Origin: JASFQI01 sp050115555
GTDB taxonomy: Bacteria; Desulfobacterota; DSM-4660; Desulfatiglandales; HGW-15
Assembly (NCBI GenBank): GCA_050115555.1
Contig: JASFQI010000246.1
Coordinates: forward strand, 1-7,400
Length of the DNA: 7,400 bases
Direction: 5' to 3'
The notes below the pieces were generated by a model, which was given only the letters and a program-made list of their open reading frames with translations, did not search any database and was not told the DNA's origin. Shown one piece after another: positions 1 through 5,521 of this stretch (the first letter of the stretch is position 1; every line of letters begins with the position of its first letter). Made by a program: the position numbers and the translations under genes.

Positions 1-383
1 CCAGCCCCGCCACCTCGGCCTCGAACACGATGGCCCCGTCCCCCTGCTCCAGGATCACCTGGGTCTCGTGCCACACCTTCTCTTGAATGTACCCGGCCGC
101 CTCGGGTGCAAACCGCACCCGCACCCGCACGGGCTCGTCCTGGAACACCCCCAGGCTGGGCCGCAGAAACGCCTCCAGGTCGAAGTCCTCGGGCACCTCG
201 AACGAGGCCCGGGTCATGGAGAGCATGCGGATGCGGTCCAGGGCGAAGATCCTCACCTCGCCCCGCTTGTGGCAGAACCCGATCAAGTAGAACGTCCCGT
301 TGAAGAACCAGATCCGGTAAGGGTCCACCCGCCGCCGGCTCTCCTTCTTGCGGCTCATGGTGTAGTAGACGATCTCCAGCGTC
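1..383 (-). pseudogene. 5'-truncated WYL-domain regulator fragment (second copy)
   Basis: This is a partial duplicate of the full WYL regulator gene at 1254-2279. Positions 1-380 align without gaps to 1418-1797 at about 95% identity (I counted 18 mismatches by eye). The reading frame stays open and corresponds to about residues 162-287 of the intact protein, i.e. the WYL domain with the conserved PYRIWFFNGTFYLIG stretch and the start of the C-terminal extension. Homology stops abruptly at about 381-383, so the N-terminal helix-turn-helix and the gene's own start region are missing. The 3' side continues beyond the window start, so I cannot tell whether the C-terminus is intact. Without a DNA-binding domain it cannot act as a normal regulator. 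An internal ATG (356-358) could start a short WYL-only peptide, but no ribosome site was identified for it. It is most likely a relic of a duplication or a recombination by-product. Confidence 0.85.
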
Positions 384-489
384 CCCCCTTCATTACAAGA
401 AGTGCTGCCCGGGCATGGAGAGACCCTGGACGGCCGCAAGGCCGTTGAAGCCCTGCTCCTGGACATGGAACGGGGACGCGGCCGGGACC

Positions 490-518
490 CCCCTGGCGGC
501 CTAGGCCAACCGCAGGGG
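490..518. repeat. GC-rich imperfect hairpin downstream of hepT
   Basis: CCCCTG (490-495) plus CGG (497-499) pair with CCG (510-512) plus CAGGGG (513-518), with one bulged G. The tip holds the 10-bp palindrome GGCCTAGGCC (498-507). It lies about 40 bp past the hepT stop codon on the minus strand. There is no U-run on either side, so it is at best a non-canonical terminator or a relic structure. The surrounding stretch 384-558 holds no gene I can support. Confidence 0.4.
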
Positions 519-558
519 AGCACGGCGGGTACTGGAGCTTTTGGGGGTGTGCGCAGGA

Positions 559-903
559 TCAGGGGATATCTTCAAGACGCAAGGTCCCTTGGAGGGCGTC
601 TACCAGCGCAGGAACATCCACGGACACGGTTTCCCAGACAAGATGGATATCCAGGCCGTCGTACTCGTGGATCATCACGTTGCGCATGCCGATCATTTCC
701 TGCCAGGGCAGCTCGCGGTACTTCGTTTTTGTTTCATCGGAAATCCGTCTGGCCGCCTCCCCCATGATCTCAATGCGCCGGATGACGGCATCCTGGCAGG
801 CCGTATCCGCCAAAAACGCCTCCAGGGTCTTTCCGTCCGTGTACTGCATAATCCTTTTGCAGGAATCGAGAATGTCGAGAAGGTAAGCCTTATCCTTCTG
901 CAT
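559..903 (-). CDS. hepT: HepT-like ribonuclease toxin (DUF86) of a MntA/HepT toxin-antitoxin pair
   Basis: A 114-residue protein of the DUF86/HepT family, the HEPN-domain RNase toxin of the MntA/HepT (type VII) toxin-antitoxin system. The diagnostic RX4HXY active-site motif is present as RNVMIHEY (R74, H79, Y81). The all-helical pattern (an N-terminal helix with CKRIMQY, then a central helix IRRIEIMGEAARRIS) and the length match the family. In characterised pairs the toxin cleaves RNA and the MntA partner neutralises it by adding AMP groups to the tyrosine near the RX4HXY site; Y81 is the equivalent residue here. The start ATG lies inside the end of mntA with a 14-nt overlap, as expected for translational coupling. 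A weak AAGG (910-913) precedes it by 6 nt. No disruption is visible, so the toxin looks functional. Confidence 0.93.
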   Translation of the reverse strand: MQKDKAYLLDILDSCKRIMQYTDGKTLEAFLADTACQDAVIRRIEIMGEAARRISDETKTKYRELPWQEMIGMRNVMIHEYDGLDIHLVWETVSVDVPALVDALQGTLRLEDIP

Positions 904-1201
904 ACAGAACCTTTGCGGAATCGAGAATGGCCTTTTTCCGTATGGGATTCGAGCTGTTTTCGATGCCTTCCCGAGTCAGGAGGTCCACATTGCGGCCGAA
1001 GATCTCGCGGAGCTCCTGCTGCATGCGGACCAGATCAAAAAGGCTGTGCCCCGACCTTTTCCGGAAGGAGACCATCACATCGATGTCACTCTCCTCGTGA
1101 AAATGCTCTGTGAGCGCCGACCCGAATAATGAGAACTCCCGCAGGTCCCATTTCCTGCAGAACGCAGCGATTTCTTTTTCCGGCAGACGGGGCGTGGCCA
1201 T
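890..1201 (-). CDS. mntA: MntA-like nucleotidyltransferase antitoxin
   Basis: A 103-residue minimal nucleotidyltransferase of the MNT family, the antitoxin partner of HepT. The signature GSX10DXD is complete: G27-S28, ten residues, then D39-I-D41. A third acidic residue, D73 in NVDLLT, fits the third metal ligand. Known MntA proteins transfer AMP from ATP to a tyrosine of HepT, blocking its RNase activity. I chose the ATG at 1199-1201 because a full AGGAGG (1213-1218) lies 11 nt upstream. A GTG nine codons further up (1226-1228) would place that ribosome site inside the coding region and would sit almost on the predicted transcription start, so it is unlikely. The gene precedes and overlaps hepT by 14 nt and has its own promoter at 1238-1265. 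Confidence 0.92.
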   Translation of the reverse strand: MATPRLPEKEIAAFCRKWDLREFSLFGSALTEHFHEESDIDVMVSFRKRSGHSLFDLVRMQQELREIFGRNVDLLTREGIENSSNPIRKKAILDSAKVLYAEG

Positions 1202-1237
1202 GGGTGGTTTATCCTCCTGAAATTTCACATCATCACC

Positions 1238-1265
1238 ATTATACTCAAGGGGGCTATTCCGTCAA
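1238..1265 (-). promoter_or_regulatory. Sigma70-type promoter for mntA-hepT
   Basis: Read on the minus strand, there is a -35 TTGACG (1260-1265), a 16-bp spacer and a perfect -10 TATAAT (1238-1243). The predicted transcription start is near 1230, just upstream of the mntA ribosome site. The -35 box lies within the last codons of the WYL gene and the -10 lies just after its stop (1254-1256). The toxin-antitoxin pair can therefore be transcribed separately from the regulator upstream. Confidence 0.75.
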
Positions 1266-2279
1266 CGTTCGAATCCCCCTTCCACTCCCCTCCTCCCCCT
1301 GCCCCTCGTACTGCGCCACCAGTGCCCGGGCCTCTTCCCGCACCGCCTCCCTCAGCGCCTCGGGCTCCAGCACCTCGGCCGCCGCGCCCCAGCCCAGCAC
1401 CCAGAACCTCACCTCGTCGAGGCCCGCCACCTCGGCCTCGAACACCACGGACCCGTCCCCCTGCTCCAGGATCTCCTGGGTCTCGTGCCACACCTTCTCT
1501 TGAATGTACCCCGCCGCCTCGGGCGCGAACCAAACCCGCACCCGCACGGGCTCGCCCTGGAACACCCCCAGGCTGGGCCGCAGAAACGCCTCCAGGTCGA
1601 AGTCCTCGGGCACCTCGAACGAGGCCCGGGTCACGGAGAGCATGCGGATGCGGTCCAGGGCGAAGATCCGCACCTCGCCCCGCTTGTGGCAGTGCCCGAT
1701 CAGATAGAACGTCCCGTTGAAGAACCAGATCCGGTAAGGGTCCACCCGCCGCCGGCTCTCCTTCTTGCGGCTCATGGTGTAGTAGACGATCTCCAGGGTG
1801 CGCTGCTCTTGGGCGGCCTCTTCGGCCCGCTGGATCATCTCCCGGAACCGCGCGTAGTCCTTGTAGGGCTTGAGCCCCACGTGGAGGGTCTGGGCCACGC
1901 CCTCCAGGTACTTCACCGACTCGGGCGGGAGCGTGGCCCGCACCTTGTGAAAGAGGCTGTCCAGGGCGTCGTGAAAGACCGTGCCCTGGAATACCCGCAG
2001 CATGTCCCTCCCGAAGTAGAGGGCCATGAGCTCGGGCAGGCTGAACGGAATGGGCATCTGGTGCTTGACCGTGTCGAGCACGGACCAGAGGCTCTTCCCC
2101 TCCACCTTCTCGGTCATCAGAGGGAAACCGGCCACCTGGAGCGCCTCCAGGTCCCGGTACACGGTCCTCGGGTTACACTCCAGCTCCCGGGCCAGGTCCG
2201 CCGCAGACCACCCCCTTCGGGCGGAGACCAGGAGCTGAATGATCTGCCACTGCCTTCCCAACTGATCCCCCCGGGCCAT
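1254..2279 (-). CDS. HTH-WYL domain transcriptional regulator
   Basis: A 341-residue regulator with the usual three-part layout of WYL proteins. An N-terminal DeoR/HTH_11-type winged helix-turn-helix spans about residues 8-60, with the recognition region DLARELECNPRTVYRDLEAL at 28-47. A helical linker follows. The WYL domain spans about 160-235, with PYRIWFFNGTFYLIG; here the signature Trp is Phe, giving FYL. A WCX-like C-terminal extension runs to about 330. WYL domains bind nucleic-acid or nucleotide ligands, and many such proteins repress phage-defence loci (BrxR and CapW are examples). The ATG at 2277-2279 is preceded by AGGAG (2285-2289) at 5 nt. It is transcribed divergently from the ARPP-1 gene across a region with operator-like palindromes, so autoregulation and control of that gene are plausible but inferred. 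The last dozen or so residues, after the WCX region, look like a loose tail. A truncated duplicate lies at 1-383. Confidence 0.93.
   Translation of the reverse strand: MARGDQLGRQWQIIQLLVSARRGWSAADLARELECNPRTVYRDLEALQVAGFPLMTEKVEGKSLWSVLDTVKHQMPIPFSLPELMALYFGRDMLRVFQGTVFHDALDSLFHKVRATLPPESVKYLEGVAQTLHVGLKPYKDYARFREMIQRAEEAAQEQRTLEIVYYTMSRKKESRRRVDPYRIWFFNGTFYLIGHCHKRGEVRIFALDRIRMLSVTRASFEVPEDFDLEAFLRPSLGVFQGEPVRVRVWFAPEAAGYIQEKVWHETQEILEQGDGSVVFEAEVAGLDEVRFWVLGWGAAAEVLEPEALREAVREEARALVAQYEGQGEEGSGRGIRTLTE
1418..1797. repeat. Direct repeat, intact-gene copy of 1-380
   Basis: This segment of the WYL gene is repeated in direct orientation at 1-380, with a constant offset of 1417 bp, no gaps and about 95% identity. 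The repeat bounds mntA, hepT and the last 164 bp of the WYL gene. The left end of the repeat lies outside the window, so its full length is unknown. Confidence 0.9.
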
Positions 2280-2348
2280 GTCCCCTCCTCCCTTTTGCGC
2301 CTCTAAAGGTCATTGGTTCACATCCCCAAACTTTATCAGCGCCTCCAA

Positions 2349-2378
2349 AGAAAAGTCTATGTAAAAATGATCTTTTCT
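2349..2378. repeat. Inverted repeat in the divergent intergenic region
   Basis: AGAAAAG (2349-2355) and CTTTTCT (2372-2378) form a perfect 7-bp inverted repeat around a 16-nt spacer. It lies in the leader side of the WYL gene, about 70-100 bp upstream of its start. It could be an RNA hairpin or a protein site, but AT-rich repeats of this size also occur by chance. Confidence 0.3.
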
Positions 2379-2397
2379 GTTAGAATGCGCCCTCGAT

Positions 2398-2462
2398 TTA
2401 TGAATGTTCGGTTAAATTTAACAGAACTATAGTGTCATTTTCAGTGGTTATGAATCTTCGGT
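2398..2462. promoter_or_regulatory. Operator-like palindrome and paired direct repeats between divergent genes
   Basis: A 12-bp perfect palindrome GTTAAATTTAAC (2411-2422) is flanked by a second matched arm, GTTC (2406-2409) and GAAC (2424-2427), giving a 22-bp site with one mismatched pair. A 15-bp direct repeat, TTATGAATNTTCGGT, occurs at 2398-2412 and again exactly 50 bp on at 2448-2462, with a single difference. A plus-strand -10-like TATAGT (2428-2433) abuts the palindrome. The region separates the WYL regulator from the ARPP-1 gene, so the simplest reading is binding sites for the WYL regulator or another local repressor. The rest of the intergenic stretch 2280-2594 is AT-rich relative to its neighbours. 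It also holds a TTGACA (2538-2543), but no good -10 follows at the right distance. Confidence 0.55.
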
Positions 2463-2594
2463 CCAAACCCTGATCTTTGAGAATAAAAGGGCGCCCGCTC
2501 CGGTCTGCCTCCATTTTTTTGGGCCATGCGACCGGATTTGACAATCCCTTGCTGTACGCTTCTCCCAAACTCGCATTCAAAAGGAGGAGCCGTC

Positions 2595-3599
2595 ATGAAG
2601 GAGATTGTCTCGCACTATCTGGCCGGGCTGGCCCCAGGCGAACCCCAGGCCTACTGCAACCTCGCCGTGGTCCCGCTTCTGGCCGAGGACGCCACCCGGG
2701 AGGCCTACCTCCTCCTGGACGAGGCCCTGGACCAGGGGGTGCTCACGATTACCGAGAAGGACGGGGCCGGTTCCGTGCCTGAGCTTCGAGTGGAAAACGC
2801 ATCCCACCTCGGGGTCCTTATCCTGGACGGCGAGGAGCTCGTGGGCGCCAAGCAGAACCGCGTGGTGAACACGACCCTTTTCCTGGCCGCGGCCTCCACC
2901 ACGGTGATCCCGGTGAGCTGCGTGGAAGAGGGCCGCTGGTCCTATGACACGCCGACCTTCCGAAGCGAGAAGCGCATGATGAACGCGGACCTTCGAGCCA
3001 TGAAGGCCGACCATGTCCTCGCCTCGCTCCATCGCTCGGGCCGCCACCACGCCGACCAGGGTGCCGTGTGGCGGGGCATCGCGGAGATGGCCGATCGCCG
3101 GGGGGCCTTTTCCCCTAGCGGGGCCATGTCGGCCATCCACGACGAGGACCAGCCCCTGGTGAAGGACTATGAAAAGGCGTTTCACCCGGTCCCCGGCCAG
3201 ATCGGGGCGCTCTTCCTGCTGAACGGCCGGGCCGCCGGCCTGGAGGCCTTCGGCCGAAGGGACACGTTCTCCAGGGTGTTCCCCAAGCTCCTTCGAAGCT
3301 ACACCCTGGACGCAGTGGACCGCTACGATCCGGCCAAAGAGCCGCCCGAGCCTCAAAAAGAGGCCAGGGCGTTTCTCGAGGCCTGCGGCTCAGCCCGCCT
3401 GGAGGCCTTTCCCGCCGTAGGCCTGGGAGAGGACGGCCGCCTCTCGTCCTCCCGGGTCGTGGGCTTTGCCTTGGCCCTGGAGAAAGGAGTGCTTCACCTC
3501 TCGGCCTTTTCAAAAACCAGCGGGAACCGAACCACCACCTCCCGCATGAACCGGTTCACCGCAAGACGGAGGCACATGGAGAGAGACGAAACAAAGTAA
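2595..3599 (+). CDS. ARPP-1 (DUF6569) family protein
   Basis: A 334-residue protein that I recognise as ARPP-1 family, named for association with ADP-ribosylglycohydrolase (ARG) and rhodanese-phosphatase proteins. Two stretches typical of the family are clear: LDGEELVGAKQNRVVNTT from residue 77 (the GAKQNR motif) and PVSCVEEGRWSY at 106-117. No signal peptide or membrane segment is seen, so it should be cytoplasmic. The biochemical activity is not established as far as I know; genome context in the family points to NAD/ADP-ribose-linked processes, and an ARG gene lies just downstream here. I chose the ATG at 2595 because AAGGAGG (2581-2587) stands 7 nt before it. The upstream ATG at 2526 would add 23 residues that swallow that site. 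The last ~30 residues are basic and low in complexity (many R, T and S). It is divergent from the WYL regulator. Confidence 0.82.
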   Translation: MKEIVSHYLAGLAPGEPQAYCNLAVVPLLAEDATREAYLLLDEALDQGVLTITEKDGAGSVPELRVENASHLGVLILDGEELVGAKQNRVVNTTLFLAAASTTVIPVSCVEEGRWSYDTPTFRSEKRMMNADLRAMKADHVLASLHRSGRHHADQGAVWRGIAEMADRRGAFSPSGAMSAIHDEDQPLVKDYEKAFHPVPGQIGALFLLNGRAAGLEAFGRRDTFSRVFPKLLRSYTLDAVDRYDPAKEPPEPQKEARAFLEACGSARLEAFPAVGLGEDGRLSSSRVVGFALALEKGVLHLSAFSKTSGNRTTTSRMNRFTARRRHMERDETK

Positions 3600-3647
3600 A
3601 AAAGACCATCATTGCAGGTAATAAACATACCTACTTTCTAGACAATA

Positions 3648-3703
3648 AAAGAGGGTTTACCCAGAAGAAATCCCGTGTACAATACGGGGCATCTACCCTC
3701 TTT
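3648..3703 (+). promoter_or_regulatory. Promoter nested in two inverted repeats, upstream of the HTH gene
   Basis: A plus-strand promoter is visible: -35 TTTACC (3656-3661), a 16-bp spacer and -10 TACAAT (3678-3683). It is enclosed by an outer perfect 9-bp inverted repeat, AAAGAGGGT (3648-3656) and ACCCTCTTT (3695-3703). An inner 5-bp repeat, CCCGT (3672-3676) and ACGGG (3684-3688), brackets the -10. The layout fits an autoregulated operator for the downstream HTH protein. As an alternative, the same repeats could fold into a bidirectional transcription terminator after the ARPP-1 gene: a TTTGTTTCCTT tract follows on the plus strand and TTTTATT on the minus strand. The two roles cannot be separated by eye. 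Confidence 0.5.
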
Positions 3704-3817
3704 GTTTCCTTGAAACGCTCAGCAGACCGCCGCAAAAGGCGTCCTTTCCATAACAAGAGCCGGATCTCATCCGCTTCCTGTCCGCACCCTTAAAGCCCCC
3801 ATTCCGGGTCGGCTACA

Positions 3818-3838
3818 AGGGGCAGGCAGGTTGCCCCT
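3818..3838 (+). repeat. 7-bp stem hairpin in the leader of the HTH gene
   Basis: AGGGGCA (3818-3824) and TGCCCCT (3832-3838) form a perfect 7-bp stem with a 7-nt loop, 37 nt upstream of the HTH start codon. No U-run follows, so it is not a standard terminator. It may be a leader RNA structure or an operator. Confidence 0.45.
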
Positions 3839-3875
3839 GATCTTTGCACCTGGTGGAACAAAACGAGGAAACGCC

Positions 3876-4322
3876 ATGGCTCCCCCTGAACGATCCCTGT
3901 TACAATTTCCCCACACCGGCGGACCCGCTCCAGAGGACCTCCCCAGCGAGGACGTGCTCGAGGAGTTTGCACCCTACGTAAGGCAAAAACTCGAGTCCTA
4001 CCGCGACCAGCGCAAGCTCTCCTCCCTGGCCCGGGCCCTGGGCTTTCACGTGGCCCGGCTCACCGAGATGATCACCAGGGACGAAAAGGGCGTCTACCGC
4101 CGCAAGGTCACCCCCTACTATTTGGCGAAGTTCATCGAGGGGGGCATTGTCACCGTGGAGGAACTCCTCCAGGGCCACAACCCGGACGACCTGGACGAGC
4201 GGGTGAGGATCTTTTTCGAACGCATGGCCCTCTCCCGCAAGACCATTCGCCTGGTGGCCGAGGCCCAACAGCGGGGAATCGACGTGGACCGCCTGATGGA
4301 AACCATTCTGAAGGTCCGGTAA
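3876..4322 (+). CDS. Small helix-turn-helix protein, putative regulator
   Basis: A 148-residue, highly charged protein. Residues 48-68 (LSSLARALGFHVARLTEMIT, then R) look like a helix-turn-helix of the Cro/C1 kind. A second helical region follows at about 79-99 (the YYLAKFIEGGIVTVEELLQG stretch), and the C-terminal third (105-148) is helical with several R/E pairs and could mediate oligomerisation. I do not recognise a named family. The ATG at 3876 is preceded by GAGGA (3865-3869) at 6 nt. A longer reading from a TTG at 3831 would start inside the leader hairpin and lacks a ribosome site. The stop codon overlaps the ARG start by one base (TAATG), implying co-transcription and coupled translation. 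Because a promoter flanked by inverted repeats lies upstream, autoregulation is likely but inferred. It could instead be a non-regulatory helical accessory protein. Confidence 0.75.
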   Translation: MAPPERSLLQFPHTGGPAPEDLPSEDVLEEFAPYVRQKLESYRDQRKLSSLARALGFHVARLTEMITRDEKGVYRRKVTPYYLAKFIEGGIVTVEELLQGHNPDDLDERVRIFFERMALSRKTIRLVAEAQQRGIDVDRLMETILKVR

Positions 4323-5315
4323 TGGAAACGAGCCACCCGAGCGCTCAAGCAATGAACCAGGGAGAACCCATGCAGGATGCATCCACAAACAACCTGGAAA
4401 AAGCACAGGGCATGCTCTTCGGCCTGGCCATCGGCGATGCCCTGGGCGCACCCACAGAGTTCCTGACCCTGGGCCGGATCAAGACCCACTACGGCTACCA
4501 GGGCATTCAGGACCTCCCTGACCCGGCCCTCTTTACAGACGACACCCAGATGACCATCGCCATTGCCGAGGCCCTGGTCCAAACCGGCGACCAGGACCTG
4601 GAAACGATCATGGAGGCCGTGAAAGAACATTTCATCCAGTGGGCCCACTCGCCCGAGAACAACCGGGCCCCGGGCAGGACCTGCCTCAAGGGGATCGCCC
4701 GCATGGAAGAGGGCATGCACTGGTCCAAGAGCGGCATTGCCCGGTCCAAGGGTTGCGGCTCGGCCATGCGCGCCGCCCCCATCGGCTACCTTTACCAGCA
4801 CGACCCCCAAAAGCTCCGCCAGGTAGCCCACGCCACCGGCATCTGCACCCATGGACACCCCACAGCCGATGCCGCCTGTATCGGCCTACCTGGTCAAGCT
4901 GGCCCTGGATGGCACGCCACCCAACGACATGATCCCCCAGCTCCTCGCCTTCACCCAGGGGATCTCCCAGGAGTTCGACGAGGCCATCCTAAAGGTGCCC
5001 GAGTGCCTGGACTGGGAGAACGAGGAGGAGGCCCTGGACTACCTCGGCCAAGGCTGGATCGGCGAGGAGGCTGTGGCCCTGGCCCTTTACTGCTTCCTGC
5101 GATACCCGGACGACTACAAAAAGACCGTGCTTCGAGGGGCCAACACGAACGGCGACTCGGACTCCATTGCGTGCATTGCCGGGTCCATTAGCGGGGTCCT
5201 GCTGGGAGCGGAGGCAATCCTCAATGAGTGGCTTACACGCATTGAAAAGTCGGATCATCTGGCCGCGCTGGCACAGCAGTTGCGGATGAAAAAGGATGAA
5301 TTTCAAGAGAGTTGA
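4322..5315 (+). pseudogene. ADP-ribosylglycohydrolase (ARG/DraG family), frameshifted
   Basis: ARG-family enzymes remove ADP-ribose from proteins or other ADP-ribosylated targets using a two-metal centre. The N-terminal frame carries the family motifs: GLAIGDALGAPTEF (34-47), the metal-binding FTDDTQMT (71-78), GCGSAMRAAP (144-153) and CTHGHPTADAACIG (175-188). Homology then shifts to the +1 frame, which continues SAYLVKLALDG and includes the conserved NTNGDSDSIACIAG metal motif (about 5145-5186), ending at 5315. The break lies at about 4877-4886 and fits one extra base, or loss of 2 or 5 bases. Unrepaired, translation would run to a stop at 5191, giving 289 residues whose last ~100 are unrelated and lack the C-terminal ligands. 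Repaired, it is about 330 residues, normal for the family. The start at 4322 overlaps the HTH stop; an ATG at 4370 has a better ribosome site (AGGGAG) and is also plausible. Confidence 0.88.
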
Positions 5316-5521
5316 GTCACATACAGCGAATTTGGCGCCACTTCTTATTAGGCGGGGTGGGCAAGCGCTATCGGTGACCGTTGCGACTCTTTCACCGCGG
5401 AACCGCAAGCACATGATGTCCGTCCATTTTAAAGAACGTGTTTGGAAGCTCGAGAAAGACGAAGGCGCCAAGTGGGCGAAGAGTGGTGGTGCAGCAGACG
5501 GCGGTATGAGGGTTCTAAAGA
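5316..5521. other. Intergenic stretch before the SNF2 helicase
   Basis: About 200 bp between the ARG stop and the helicase start. A short plus-strand reading frame (ATG at 5414 to 5559) runs into the helicase gene, but I recognise nothing in it. No clear promoter with both boxes, hairpin terminator or repeat was found. The stretch marks the point where base composition changes from strongly GC-biased codons to more mixed ones. Confidence 0.4.

Noticed and set aside
402..767. Plus-strand reading frame whose start (residues KAVEALLLDMERGRGRDP) faintly recalls DUF3883-type helicase tails
   Set aside because: The resemblance covers only about 20 residues, would need a frameshift and passes a stop. 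The rest lies antisense to hepT. It is too weak to call.
541..1113. Long plus-strand frame opposite hepT and mntA
   Set aside because: It is a shadow of two well-identified minus-strand genes with intact motifs.
1202..1228. GTG start adding nine codons to mntA
   Set aside because: The AGGAGG site lies within those codons, and the predicted transcription start falls almost on the GTG.
1485..2306. Long plus-strand frame opposite the WYL regulator, rich in H, P and R
   Set aside because: The composition is typical of the antisense of a GC-rich gene, and no domain is recognisable.
2538..2566. TTGACA upstream of the ARPP-1 gene as a sigma70 promoter
   Set aside because: No acceptable -10 occurs 15-19 bp downstream. 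A sigma54 reading (TTGCT) lacks the conserved GG of the -24 element.
2398..2580. 60-residue minus-strand frame in the divergent intergenic region
   Set aside because: It has no recognisable family and no clear ribosome site. It covers the AT-rich regulatory region and its end coincides with the operator-like repeats.
2526..2594. Upstream extension of the ARPP-1 gene from an ATG at 2526
   Set aside because: The ideal AAGGAGG at 2581-2587 would be inside it, and the extra residues do not look like the family N-terminus.
4322..5191. Reading the 289-residue zero frame as a normal full-length gene
   Set aside because: Residues after about 188 are an out-of-frame P/G/R-rich tail, and the family's C-terminal motif lies in another frame.
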